Shown here: positions 24,152-32,495 of the stretch, in pieces
Position numbering within the stretch: position 1 is the first letter of the stretch
Layout of the letters: every line of letters starts with the position of its first letter
NCBI RefSeq assembly: GCF_001298265.1
Contig: NZ_LGSZ01000054.1
Span: forward strand, 42,396-106,395
Direction of reading: 5' to 3'
Length of the DNA stretch: 64,000 nucleotides
Source: Allobosea vaviloviae
GTDB lineage: Bacteria; Pseudomonadota; Alphaproteobacteria; Rhizobiales; Beijerinckiaceae
The notes under the pieces: generated by a model
Databases searched by the model: none
The model's input: the letters and a program-made list of their open reading frames with translations, nothing else
Told to the model about the DNA's origin: nothing
Position numbers and translations under genes: made by a program

Positions 24152-24586
24152 ATGAATCCGACCAACGTCAACGACAAGCTGTCGATCGCCGGCCAGCCAT
24201 CGCCCGCTGATTTTGCTGGAATTGCCGCGGCCGGTTTTGCCGCTGTGATCAATAGCCGCCCCGACGGCGAGGAGGACGGGCAGCCCGGGTCAGCTGCGGA
24301 GGCCTCCTCGGCTCAACAGGCCGGGCTCGCCTATGCTCATGTTCCGGTCACGTTGAAGGATATCAGGGAAAGCGATGTGCGCGCATTCCAAGCTGCGCTC
24401 TCCTCGGCGGAAGGTCCGGTGCTCGCACATTGCAAGAGCGGCGCCCGTGCGCTGACCCTGTTCGTTCTCGGTGAAGTCCTGGACGGTCGCATGCGGGCCG
24501 GTGATGTGCGGGCGTTCGGCGAAGCGCATGGGCACAATCTCGCAGCGGCTGACGCCTGGCTGGCGGTTCGAGGAGCCCAGTCATGA
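24152..24586 (+). CDS. Blh-type DUF442 phosphatase-like/sulfurtransferase
   Basis: 144 residues. It begins with the family pattern KLSIAGQPSPADFAGIAAAGFAAVINSRPDGE, and the catalytic loop is HCKSGARA, a protein-tyrosine-phosphatase-like or sulfurtransferase P-loop with nucleophile Cys. In BigR operons such DUF442 domains pair with persulfide dioxygenases, sometimes fused. It likely handles persulfide sulfur in the cytosol. The gene overlaps the dioxygenase gene by 4 bp. Confidence 0.85.
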   Translation: MNPTNVNDKLSIAGQPSPADFAGIAAAGFAAVINSRPDGEEDGQPGSAAEASSAQQAGLAYAHVPVTLKDIRESDVRAFQAALSSAEGPVLAHCKSGARALTLFVLGEVLDGRMRAGDVRAFGEAHGHNLAAADAWLAVRGAQS

Positions 24587-25494
24587 GCACCGTCACTGCA
24601 CCCACCTCGGCGAGGCCGAACGTAAAAGGCTTCTACGACCCCCGGACCTTCAGCATCCAATACGTCGTTTCGGACCCTGCCACGAAGACCTGCGCCGTCA
24701 TCGATCCGGTGCTGGATTTCGACGAGAGGTCGGGCTCGACGGCCACGACCAGCGCCGACGCCATCCTCACCTATGTCCGCGAGAAGGGGCTGACGGTCGC
24801 GTGGATCCTGGATACCCATCCCCATGCCGACCATTTCTCCGCGGCGCAGTACCTGAAGGAAAAGACTGGGGCCCCGACCGCGATCGGCGAGCAGGTCGTC
24901 GCTGTGCAGCGGCTGTGGAAGGGCTTGTATAACTGGCCGAAGTTCCCGGCCGACGGTTCGCAATGGGACAAGCTGTTTGCACATGGCGAACGCTTCAAGC
25001 TCGGCACGCTGGACGTCTCCGTGCTGTTCTCGCCCGGACATACGCTCGCTTCGATCACCTATGTCATCGGCGACGCCGCCTTCGTACACGACACGCTGTT
25101 CATGCCCGACGGCGGAACCGCGCGTGCTGACTTTCCCGGCGGCAGCGCGAAGGCTCTCTGGGCCTCGATCCAGGCGATCCTGGCACTGCCAGACGACACG
25201 CGCCTGTTCACCGGTCACGACTACCAACCCGGCGGGCGCGAGCCGCGCTGGGAGAGCACTGTGGCGCAGCAGAAGCAGGCGAACGCGCATGTCGTCGGCC
25301 TCGACGAGGCGGCTTTCGCCGCGATGCGCGAAGCACGCGACAAGACGCTGTCGATGCCCAAACTGATGCTGCAGGCGCTGCAGGTGAACATTCGTGGCGG
25401 ACGCCTGCCCGAACCTGAGTCGAACGGCCGGCGCTATCTCAAGGTTCCGCTCGACGCCTTGGCGGGCGCGGTCTGGGCCGAGGAACCAGCATGA
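24583..25494 (+). CDS. ETHE1-like persulfide dioxygenase (metallo-beta-lactamase fold)
   Basis: 303 residues. The metal motif is DTHPHADH, with further ligands in FSPGHTLAS, FVHDTLF and FTGHDYQP. The short spacing and HADH form identify the ETHE1/Blh branch, which uses one Fe(II) to oxidise glutathione persulfide to sulfite. Sulfite could then be removed by the TauE protein encoded in the same operon. It is linked to its neighbours by 4-bp overlaps on both sides. Confidence 0.9.
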   Translation: MSTVTAPTSARPNVKGFYDPRTFSIQYVVSDPATKTCAVIDPVLDFDERSGSTATTSADAILTYVREKGLTVAWILDTHPHADHFSAAQYLKEKTGAPTAIGEQVVAVQRLWKGLYNWPKFPADGSQWDKLFAHGERFKLGTLDVSVLFSPGHTLASITYVIGDAAFVHDTLFMPDGGTARADFPGGSAKALWASIQAILALPDDTRLFTGHDYQPGGREPRWESTVAQQKQANAHVVGLDEAAFAAMREARDKTLSMPKLMLQALQVNIRGGRLPEPESNGRRYLKVPLDALAGAVWAEEPA

Positions 25495-25823
25495 CGACGC
25501 CATCACGACCATCGATGACCCGTGCGGAACTCTCCGGCCGGGCGACGGAGGTTGCGAGCCTGTTGAAGACGCTCGCCAACCGCAACCGGCTGATGATCGT
25601 CTGCACCCTCGTCGAGCGGGAGTATGCCGTCAGCCAGCTCGAGAACGAGCTGGGCATCCAGCAGCCGACGCTCTCCCAGCAGCTCACCGTGCTGCGCGAG
25701 GCCGGGATCGTCGAGACAAGGCGCGAGTCCAAGCAGATCTTCTACCGGCTGAGCGAGCAGAAAGCCGCCCAGCTCGTCGAGGCTCTTCACGCCATCTTCT
25801 GTGCCGAGGAATCTGGATCATGA
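25491..25823 (+). CDS. bigR: BigR-like ArsR-family persulfide-sensing repressor
   Basis: 110 residues. The winged helix is QPTLSQQLTVLREAGIVETRRESKQIFYRLSE. Cys38 (MIVCTLVE) and Cys104 (IFCAEES) correspond to the two redox Cys that form a disulfide or polysulfide bridge in BigR/SqrR and release DNA. It is positioned mid-operon with ATGA overlaps to the dioxygenase before it and the YeeE half-protein after it. The AT-rich palindrome at 24102-24134 is the likely target. Confidence 0.88.
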   Translation: MTTPSRPSMTRAELSGRATEVASLLKTLANRNRLMIVCTLVEREYAVSQLENELGIQQPTLSQQLTVLREAGIVETRRESKQIFYRLSEQKAAQLVEALHAIFCAEESGS

Positions 25824-26230
25824 CCTCCTACTGGCCATCCCTCATCGGTGGCATGCTGATCGGCCTCTCGGCCGCGATGCTGCTGCTGCTCAATGGCCGC
25901 GTTGCCGGGATCAGCGGCATTCTCGGCCGGCTGGCACAAGGCGCACAGGTCGAGACCAACGCCGCCTTCGCCATAGGGTTGATCTCCGGGCCACTGCTAT
26001 ATCGGGTCGGCGCCGGCCAGTGGCCGCCTGTGACGATCACAGCTTCGCTGCCCGTCATCGCGCTGGCAGGCCTGCTGGTCGGCTTTGGTACGCGCATGGG
26101 CTCGGGCTGCACGAGCGGTCATGGCGTGGTCGGCCTGGCGCGTCTGTCGCCGCGTTCAGTCGCCGCCGTTGTCACCTTCCTTCTGGCAGGCGTCGCTACC
26201 GTCACCTTGATGAGGCTCGTCGCGCCATGA
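25820..26230 (+). CDS. YeeE/YedE half-protein 1 (sulfur transport)
   Basis: 136 residues with four hydrophobic helices and the family motif MGSGCTSGHGVVGLARLSPRS, whose Cys is the conserved sulfur-carrying residue. YeeE/YedE proteins import thiosulfate or related sulfur species; many alphaproteobacteria have two half-length proteins instead of one. The start overlaps bigR and the stop overlaps the second half by 4 bp. Confidence 0.88.
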   Translation: MTSYWPSLIGGMLIGLSAAMLLLLNGRVAGISGILGRLAQGAQVETNAAFAIGLISGPLLYRVGAGQWPPVTITASLPVIALAGLLVGFGTRMGSGCTSGHGVVGLARLSPRSVAAVVTFLLAGVATVTLMRLVAP

Positions 26231-26682
26231 ACCGTCATGCACAAATCCTGACCGCGCTGGCATCCGGCGCCATCTTCGGCATTGGCCTGTCGCTGTCGGG
26301 CATGCTCGACCCCGTCCGCGTGCGCGGCTTCCTCCATGTCGCCGGCGATTGGGACCCCAGTCTCGCCTTCGTGCTCGGCGGCGCGGTTGCGGTCGTGATG
26401 TCGGGGATATTTGTGCGACGTCGGTTGCAAAACCCGGCCTTCGGCGACGCATTCCACCTGCCGGCCACCATGCCGATCGACACTCGCCTGATCACGGGTT
26501 CCGCCATCTTCGGGATCGGCTGGGGATTGGCCGGACTCTGCCCCGGCCCTGCGCTAGCTGCTTTGTCGCTGGGCCTCGCTCCAGTCGCGCTGTTCGTCGT
26601 GGCCATGCTCGTCGGCATGACGATCCATGATCGCTTGATCGCAGGCCGGACCAATACACCCGCGCTCCGGAGGGCGCCATGA
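26227..26682 (+). CDS. YeeE/YedE half-protein 2 (DUF6691)
   Basis: 151 residues, four helices. The motif FGIGWGLAGLCPGPALAALSLG carries the second conserved Cys, and GIGLSLSGMLDPVRVRGFLHVAGDWDP is typical of the DUF6691 half. It should pair with the 25820-26230 product to form one sulfur-compound channel. ATGA overlaps connect it to both neighbours. Confidence 0.88.
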   Translation: MNRHAQILTALASGAIFGIGLSLSGMLDPVRVRGFLHVAGDWDPSLAFVLGGAVAVVMSGIFVRRRLQNPAFGDAFHLPATMPIDTRLITGSAIFGIGWGLAGLCPGPALAALSLGLAPVALFVVAMLVGMTIHDRLIAGRTNTPALRRAP

Positions 26683-27464
26683 CGGAGCAGGTTCTCATCG
26701 CAGTCGGTTCGGGCGGCCTGGTCGGCTTCGCGCTAGGCCTTGTCGGCGGCGGGGGTTCCATCCTTGCGACGCCGCTGCTGCTCTATGCTGTCGGCATCGC
26801 GCAGCCCCACATCGCAATCGGAACCGGCGCGCTTGCCGTCTCGGTCAATGCCTATGCCAATCTGATCGGGCACGCCCGCAGGGGCCATGTGCGTTGGACC
26901 TGCGCGATCGTCTTCGCGCTGGTGGGCTCGGTTGGCGCGCTCATCGGCTCGACACTGGGCAAGGCCATGGACGGGCAGCGCCTGCTGTTTCTGTTCGGCC
27001 TGCTGATGCTTGTTGTCGGCGTCCTGATGTTGCGACCGCGCAAGAATGCCACCACCGTGCCCAAACCTGTCGATCTGCGTATGTGCCTGCTCACGGGTTC
27101 AGTGGCGATCATCGCCGGCGGTGCATCGGGGTTCTTCGGTATCGGCGGCGGGTTCCTGATCGTCCCCGGCCTGATCTTGGCGACCGGCATGAGATCCATC
27201 GACGCCGTTGGGTCCTCACTGCTCGCAGTCGGTACCTTTGGGCTTGCGACGGCGCTCAACTATGCAGTGTCAGGCATGATCGATTGGACGATCGCGGCCC
27301 AGTTCATCGGCGGAGGGGTTCTAGGCGGCGTGTTGGGCATGATGCTCGCAACGCGGCTGTCGGGACAAAAGGATATGCTCAATCGCGTCTTCGCGGCGCT
27401 CATCTTCATTGTCGCTGCTTATGTACTCTATCGAAGCGCCGATGCCTTTTGGCAGGGGTCTTAG
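26679..27464 (+). CDS. TauE/SafE-family sulfite exporter
   Basis: 261 residues, about eight helices in two related halves: GSGGLVGFALGLVGGGGSILATPLLLY and GGASGFFGIGGGFLIVPGLIL. These Gly-rich motifs are the hallmark of TauE/SafE exporters. Export of sulfite, the product of persulfide dioxygenase, is the likely role. It is the last gene of the overlapped sulfur operon and converges on the ZntR-like gene 58 bp away. Confidence 0.9.
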   Translation: MTEQVLIAVGSGGLVGFALGLVGGGGSILATPLLLYAVGIAQPHIAIGTGALAVSVNAYANLIGHARRGHVRWTCAIVFALVGSVGALIGSTLGKAMDGQRLLFLFGLLMLVVGVLMLRPRKNATTVPKPVDLRMCLLTGSVAIIAGGASGFFGIGGGFLIVPGLILATGMRSIDAVGSSLLAVGTFGLATALNYAVSGMIDWTIAAQFIGGGVLGGVLGMMLATRLSGQKDMLNRVFAALIFIVAAYVLYRSADAFWQGS

Positions 27465-27522
27465 AAACGGGCGGTCGTTTTGCCTTCATGTTTGCCACTG
27501 GCCCTAAGCAGCTCCCATGGCG

Positions 27523-27966
27523 TCAATGGGCGTGGTTGCGACATTGGCCATGATCGGCCAAAGCCTCAATGATCTTGCAGTCGCACGCTGTCACACCACC
27601 TGAGCAGGTCGCGGCGATCCGCTCCAGTTCCTTCTCCAGCGAACGCAGCCGGGCGATCTTGTGGCGCACGTCGTCGAGATGGGCGACGGAAATCGCATGA
27701 GCCTCGTCGCAGGCCCTGCCGGGATTGTCAGACAGTCTGAGCAGCGCACGAATGCCATCGACGGGAAAACCGAGGTCGCGGGCATGCTTGATGAAGGCCA
27801 GGCGTTCGACATGGACCCGGCCAAAGCGACGCTGGTTGCCCTCAGAGCGTTCGGGCTGCGGCAGCAGCCCAACCTGCTCGTAATAACGGATGGTCTCGAC
27901 CTTCACGCCTGTCCGGTCCGAGAGCGAACCGATCGGCATGGCGCGCGCGATGTTTTTCTCAGCCAT
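27523..27966 (-). CDS. MerR-family metal regulator (ZntR/CadR-like)
   Basis: 147 residues from ATG 27966 (ATG 27972 possible). The MerR helix-turn-helix is intact (IGSLSDRTGVKVETIRYYEQVGLLP), then a dimer helix. Metal-binding candidates are Cys86, Cys121, Cys128, Cys130 and the His-rich tail (HGQCRNHAH), resembling Zn/Cd/Pb sensors. It diverges from the P-type ATPase gene 80 bp away, whose promoter has the distorted 19-bp spacing activated by such regulators. Confidence 0.88.
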   Translation of the reverse strand: MAEKNIARAMPIGSLSDRTGVKVETIRYYEQVGLLPQPERSEGNQRRFGRVHVERLAFIKHARDLGFPVDGIRALLRLSDNPGRACDEAHAISVAHLDDVRHKIARLRSLEKELERIAATCSGGVTACDCKIIEALADHGQCRNHAH

Positions 27967-27980
27967 CCGCATTTTCCCTC

Positions 27981-28011
27981 TTGAAGCTGAAGTGGCTAGA
28001 GGTCGTATCTG
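27981..28011 (+). promoter_or_regulatory. MerR-type promoter of the Zn/Cd/Pb ATPase gene
   Basis: A -35 element TTGAAG and a -10 element TATCTG are separated by 19 bp containing the dyad core CTGAAGTGGCTAGAGG. The long spacer is diagnostic of MerR-family activation. The predicted start of transcription lies near 28018, before the ATG at 28046. The same core recurs near 36.3 and 36.7 kb. Confidence 0.75.
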
Positions 28012-28045
28012 GGGTGTCTCATAGCGCCTGCAAGCGGAGACGACC

Positions 28046-30604
28046 ATGACAGCGACCTCGGACACCCGGCTCCAGACCTTGAGCTGGAAGGTAGGTGGCA
28101 TGGATTGCGCGGGCTGCGCGGCGACGATCCGCGGCGCTGTCGAGCGTCTGCCCGGGGTGAGCGAAGTGAAGCTGTCGGTCGTCGCAGAAACCCTGACGCT
28201 GGCGCTCGACGAGCGCCAGACCCGACGCGAGGCGATCGAGAAGCGCATCTCCAGCCTCGGATACACGACGGCGATGATGGCCACGAAAACCACGCCAGCC
28301 CCGGAGCCGGCGGCGTGCGGCTGCTGCAATGCTCAAGGGCAGGCCGAGGCGGCGACGGCGACGACGAGCGCACCCGCGCCTGCGCCCCTGAGCTGGAAGA
28401 TCGGCGGCATGGACTGCCCAAGCTGCGCGGCGACGATCCGCGGCGCGGTCGAACGCATGCCCGGCGTGAGCGAGGTCAAGCTTTCGATGATGTCGGAAAC
28501 ACTGACGCTGGCGCTCGACGAGAGCCAGACCAAGCAGGACGCCATCGAGAAGAAGGTCACCAGCCTCGGGTTCACCGCTGCGGCGATCGCGTCGAAGACG
28601 CATACCCGTGATCAGGCGGGGCATGACCACGATGGCCACGAGTCCAAACCCACGACAGCGGAAGGCGCCGGCAAGCACCCCATCGATGCCGGCCACGGCC
28701 TACCGGGCCACGTTCATAAAGCGACGCCCGACGGCGTATCCTGGTACCATTCCAACAAGGGCCGACTGGTCCTGACGACGGGCGTGCTGCTGGGCGGGGC
28801 GTGGGCGTCCAGCCTCGTCTGGCCGGCGATCGCGCATTGGGCCTTCATCGCGGCCTGCGTGATCGGCATCGTCCCGGTGGCGCGCAAGGCCTATGCGGCC
28901 GCCAGCGCCGGGATGCCCTTCACCATCGAGATGCTGATGACCATCGCCGCCACCGGCGCGCTCTTCATCGGCGCAGCCGAGGAGGCCGCACTCGTCGTCT
29001 TCCTATTCGCGGTCGGCGAGGTGCTGGAGGGCGTCGCGGCAGACAGGGCTCGGGCCTCGATCCGCGCGCTCAAGGACCTCGTGCCAAAGACGGCGATCGT
29101 CGAGGAGAACGGCGAAACCCGCACGATCGACGCGGCCGCCCTCACGATCGGCCAGACGGTGCTGGTGCGCCCCGGCGACCGCATTCCTGCCGACGGCGAG
29201 ATCACCGACGGCGTCTCCGGCATCGACGAGAGCCCGGTGACGGGCGAATCCGTGCCGAAGACCAAGGGCGTCGGCGAACCGGTCTTCGCCGGCTCGGTCA
29301 ACAGCGAGGCCGCGCTGCGGGTGCGCGTCACCAAGGCAGCGGAGGACAACACGATCTCCCGCATCATTCGGCTGGTCGAGGAGGCGCAGGAGGCGCGCGC
29401 CCCGACCGAGCGCTTCATCGACCGCTTCTCGCGCATCTACATGCCGGCGATCGTGGCACTGGCGGTGCTGGTGGCCATCGTGCCGCCGCTGATGCTCGGC
29501 GGCGAATGGTCGGTCTGGATCTATCGGGCGCTGGCGCTGCTGCTGATCGGCTGTCCCTGCGCGCTGGTGATCTCGGTGCCGGCGTCGATCGCGGCTTCGC
29601 TCTCGACAGGCGCACGTCAGGGCCTCTTGATGAAGGGCGGTGTCGTCATCGAGGCCGCCGCGAAGACCGGCATCGTCGCCTTCGACAAGACCGGCACGCT
29701 GACGCAGGGACGCCCGCGCGTGACCGAGGTCGTCGCGTTGGGACGGAGCGAGCGGGAGGTTATTGAGCTCGCGGCCTCGGTCGAGACCGGGTCGAGCCAC
29801 CCGCTGGCGCTGGCGATCATCGAGCGCGCCAAGGCGCATGCGATCCCGATGCGCAACGCGACGGAGGCCAAGGCGATCCCCGGACAGGGCGTGACCGGCA
29901 CGCTCGACGAAACCGCGATCTTCGTCGGCGCGCCGCGCCACGCGCTCTCGCGGGTCAGCTTCGATGACCAGGCGAAAGCCGCCGTGGAACACTTGGAGAC
30001 CGCGGGCAAGACCGTCGCCGCCGTTCTTGCCGACGGCGTGCTCATCGGATTGATCGCCATGCGCGACGAGCCGCGCGAGGACGCGGCCGCCGGCATCGCC
30101 GAGCTGAAGGCGATGGGAATCCGCTCGCTGATGCTGACCGGCGACAATGCCCGCACGGGCGCGGCCATCGCCGGCTCGCTCGGGATGGAACACAAAGCCG
30201 AATTGATGCCGGAGGACAAGGTCGCGGCCATCAAGGCGCTGTCGGCCAAGGCCTCGGTCATGATGATCGGCGACGGCATCAACGATGCGCCGGCGCTGGC
30301 CGCCGCCGGCATCGGCGTGGCGATGGGGTCGGGCACCGACGTCGCGCTCGAGACCGCCGACGCCGCGATCCTGAAGAGCCGCGTCCGCGACGTGCCCGCC
30401 ATGATCCGCCTGGCGCGCGCGACGATGGGCAACATCCGCGTCAACATCGCCATCGCGCTCGGGCTGAAGGCTGTATTCCTCGTGACGACCGTGTTCGGCT
30501 ACACCGGCCTCTGGGTTGCGATCCTGGCCGACACCGGCGCGACCGTGATCGTGACGGCCAACGCCCTGCGGCTGCTGCGCTTCAACGCCGGCCGAGCGGC
30601 CTGA
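28046..30604 (+). CDS. Zn/Cd/Pb-exporting P1B-type ATPase with two HMA domains
   Basis: 852 residues. Two near-identical N-terminal HMA domains carry GMDCAGCAATIRG and GMDCPSCAATIRG. A CGCC motif and a His-rich linker follow. Core motifs are the intramembrane Cys503-Pro-Cys505 (IGCPCALVIS), phosphorylation Asp547 (DKTGTLTQG), and [11 protein letters not shown]. The last helices contain ALGLKA and ADTGAT, the Lys and Asp-Gly pattern of the P1B-2 (ZntA/CadA) subgroup. It pumps Zn(II), Cd(II) or Pb(II) out of the cytosol. It is driven by the promoter at 27981 and leads an ICMT-lspA-PCuAC operon. Confidence 0.93.
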   Translation: MTATSDTRLQTLSWKVGGMDCAGCAATIRGAVERLPGVSEVKLSVVAETLTLALDERQTRREAIEKRISSLGYTTAMMATKTTPAPEPAACGCCNAQGQAEAATATTSAPAPAPLSWKIGGMDCPSCAATIRGAVERMPGVSEVKLSMMSETLTLALDESQTKQDAIEKKVTSLGFTAAAIASKTHTRDQAGHDHDGHESKPTTAEGAGKHPIDAGHGLPGHVHKATPDGVSWYHSNKGRLVLTTGVLLGGAWASSLVWPAIAHWAFIAACVIGIVPVARKAYAAASAGMPFTIEMLMTIAATGALFIGAAEEAALVVFLFAVGEVLEGVAADRARASIRALKDLVPKTAIVEENGETRTIDAAALTIGQTVLVRPGDRIPADGEITDGVSGIDESPVTGESVPKTKGVGEPVFAGSVNSEAALRVRVTKAAEDNTISRIIRLVEEAQEARAPTERFIDRFSRIYMPAIVALAVLVAIVPPLMLGGEWSVWIYRALALLLIGCPCALVISVPASIAASLSTGARQGLLMKGGVVIEAAAKTGIVAFDKTGTLTQGRPRVTEVVALGRSEREVIELAASVETGSSHPLALAIIERAKAHAIPMRNATEAKAIPGQGVTGTLDETAIFVGAPRHALSRVSFDDQAKAAVEHLETAGKTVAAVLADGVLIGLIAMRDEPREDAAAGIAELKAMGIRSLMLTGDNARTGAAIAGSLGMEHKAELMPEDKVAAIKALSAKASVMMIGDGINDAPALAAAGIGVAMGSGTDVALETADAAILKSRVRDVPAMIRLARATMGNIRVNIAIALGLKAVFLVTTVFGYTGLWVAILADTGATVIVTANALRLLRFNAGRAA

Positions 30605-30617
30605 CGGGCAGCGCGCC

Positions 30618-31247
30618 ATGTCGGGCATGGAAATCGCCAGCTACCTGATGACGGTCGTCTACGTCATCAGCTTCCTCGCCATGTCGGCCATCCTCGCGAA
30701 AGAGGCGGGGCGGCCGATCTGGCTCTTCGACAAGGGGCGCGAAAAACAGGCGCTGCCCGCCACGCTGTTCCGCCTCGCTTTCGCCGGCGCGGTAATCTGG
30801 CCGCTCGTGCTGGCGCTGGTCGGCAACCCGGTCGAGGCGGATCCCCTCTCTGAGGCCCTGGACGGGCCCTGGCTCGATGTGCTCGGGCATCTTCTCGTCG
30901 TGGTCGGGGCCTGCGTCGCGATCCTGTCCCAACGCCATATGGGCTTGTCCTGGCGGATCGGCGCGGCTGAGGGCGAACTGGGGCCGATCGTCGACGACGG
31001 CCCCTTCGCGATCTCGCGCAACCCGGTCTTCGTCGGACAGGCCCTGCTGTTCGTGGGCCTTTTCATCGTGCTGCCCAGCCTGATCCAGGCGGGCCTGACG
31101 CTCGTGCTCCTGATCGCCATCATCCTCCAGGTCCGCATTGAGGAGCGCGTCCTCTCGCAGACCCTCGGCGAGCCTTATCGCGACTACCGGCAGCGCGTCC
31201 GGCGCTGGCTCGGAACGCGCCGCCGCGCGGGGAACACAACGCCATGA
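30618..31247 (+). CDS. Isoprenylcysteine carboxyl methyltransferase-like membrane protein
   Basis: 209 residues, five or so helices. The C-terminal half has the ICMT/PEMT signature: GPFAISRNPVFVGQALLFVGLF, a helix, then RIEERVLSQTLGEPYRDYRQRVRRW. Such methyltransferase-fold proteins are common companions of heavy-metal ATPases, with unknown substrate. It starts 14 bp after the ATPase and overlaps lspA by 4 bp. Confidence 0.85.
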   Translation: MSGMEIASYLMTVVYVISFLAMSAILAKEAGRPIWLFDKGREKQALPATLFRLAFAGAVIWPLVLALVGNPVEADPLSEALDGPWLDVLGHLLVVVGACVAILSQRHMGLSWRIGAAEGELGPIVDDGPFAISRNPVFVGQALLFVGLFIVLPSLIQAGLTLVLLIAIILQVRIEERVLSQTLGEPYRDYRQRVRRWLGTRRRAGNTTP

Positions 31248-31783
31248 CGATGCAAAAGCGGCTCGGAGACGTCCTGGGCTGGGCGGTCGCGGCCGCGGCG
31301 CTGGATCAGCTCTCGAAATGGCTGATCCTGACCTATGTCATGGAGCCGCCGCGCGTGATCGAGATCGCGCCATTCCTCAACCTGCGTCTGGGCTTTAACT
31401 ACGGCGTCAGCTTCGGGATCGGCCGCGACACGCTGGAGGCATGGCCGGGTCTTCTGGCCGCATTCAAGGTCGCCGTCGCGCTCGGCCTGATGGTCTGGGC
31501 CGTCAGGAGCCCGATCCGGGCGGAACGCATCGGTCTTGCGCTGGTCGCCGGCGGCGCGCTCGGCAATGCGAAGGACCGCTGGAGTCAGGGCGCCGTGACG
31601 GACTTCATCGACCTGCACTGGGGCGGCTGGCACTGGCCGACCTTCAACGGTGCCGACATCGCCATCTCAGCCGGCGTCGGCCTGATGCTGCTGGCCGCTT
31701 TGGCCGATTATCGGCGTGGCCGATCGGGCGCGGGTCTGGCGGAGACGAAGGCCGCTCAAAGCGAGTCGGGGGAGCGGACGTGA
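31244..31783 (+). CDS. lspA: Signal peptidase II (LspA), metal-operon copy
   Basis: 179 residues with four helices. Catalytic Asp111 (GNAKDRWSQGAVTDFID) and Asp138 (FNGADIAI) and the FNYGVSFG motif are intact, so it should be active in lipoprotein processing. Placement after a Zn/Cd/Pb ATPase and ICMT recalls the Pbr lead operons, where a signal peptidase II (PbrC) accompanies the pump. It is joined by 4-bp overlaps to ICMT before and the PCuAC-like gene after, so it is probably an accessory copy rather than the housekeeping one. Confidence 0.9.
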   Translation: MTMQKRLGDVLGWAVAAAALDQLSKWLILTYVMEPPRVIEIAPFLNLRLGFNYGVSFGIGRDTLEAWPGLLAAFKVAVALGLMVWAVRSPIRAERIGLALVAGGALGNAKDRWSQGAVTDFIDLHWGGWHWPTFNGADIAISAGVGLMLLAALADYRRGRSGAGLAETKAAQSESGERT

Positions 31784-32334
31784 AGCGGATCAGGCGATGG
31801 CTTGCGACCGCGGCTTCCGCCGACATCAAGCCATTCGCACTGCTCTCGCGGGCTGCCGTCTGGCGCCTCGGTGGGCTTGTCGTGCTGGTCGGCGCAGGGC
31901 TGCTCGCCATGGGCCAGATCCATCCCGAGCCGGTGGCGCAGCGCGGCGGCGTCGCCGTGATCCATCCATGGGCGAAGGGGTCGGCCCTCAAGGGCGACCA
32001 GTTCCCGTTCTACGCGACCTTCAGCAACAGCGGCGCCCATCCCGATCGGCTGCTCAAGATCGAGACCGCCGCCGCCCATCACGCCATCCTGAAGGCGCTG
32101 GACACCAAGACCGGACTCGTTCGTCCCATCGAACTCGACGAGCTTGCCGTTCCAGGCAACGGCAGGGTGTCGCTGAGGCCGGGAACGCATCAGATCACGC
32201 TGATCGGCCTCAACGCCAAGGTCGAGCCCGGCGGCTCCATCCCGGTGACGTTCGTCGTCGAGCGCGCCGGCCGCCTCCCGGCCCATATCCGCGTCGAGAA
32301 TCTCGGCGAACCGGAGCACAAGGACCATGGTTGA
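31780..32334 (+). CDS. PCu(A)C-like membrane-anchored protein with altered copper site
   Basis: 184 residues from a GTG start overlapping lspA by 4 bp. An N-terminal helix (~27-47) anchors it; the rest is a PCuAC/DUF461 beta-barrel (AVIHPWAKGSALKGDQFPFYATFSNSG). In the expected His-Met-Met-His-X-Met positions I read HHAILKA, LVRPI and THQITL, so the Met ligands are missing and only His residues remain. It may bind a harder metal than Cu(I), or have lost binding. The acidic/His tail (EPEHKDHG) is another metal-binding possibility. Confidence 0.75.
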   Translation: MKRIRRWLATAASADIKPFALLSRAAVWRLGGLVVLVGAGLLAMGQIHPEPVAQRGGVAVIHPWAKGSALKGDQFPFYATFSNSGAHPDRLLKIETAAAHHAILKALDTKTGLVRPIELDELAVPGNGRVSLRPGTHQITLIGLNAKVEPGGSIPVTFVVERAGRLPAHIRVENLGEPEHKDHG

Positions 32335-32495
32335 GAGCGATGACATCGACCGTCTTACCCTTTCCAGGGGAAGGCTGCGATCGGCGCGATCGACGGACCA
32401 TTCGATTGATCTGAACAGGCGCGCAAGCGCCCGATACCGCTCTCCTGTTCGAGAGAACCGGAAGCTGAGAGCGGAGCCAGCAGGAGAACGACGCG

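Noticed and set aside
28333..28600. Tandem DNA repeat as a mobile or CRISPR element
   Set aside because: The repeat is the coding duplication of HMA domains within the ATPase.
29003..30628. A 541-codon open frame antisense to the metal ATPase
   Set aside because: It lies entirely opposite a well-supported P-type ATPase and is rich in Arg, Asp and His in a pattern caused by GC-rich codon structure. No family resemblance.
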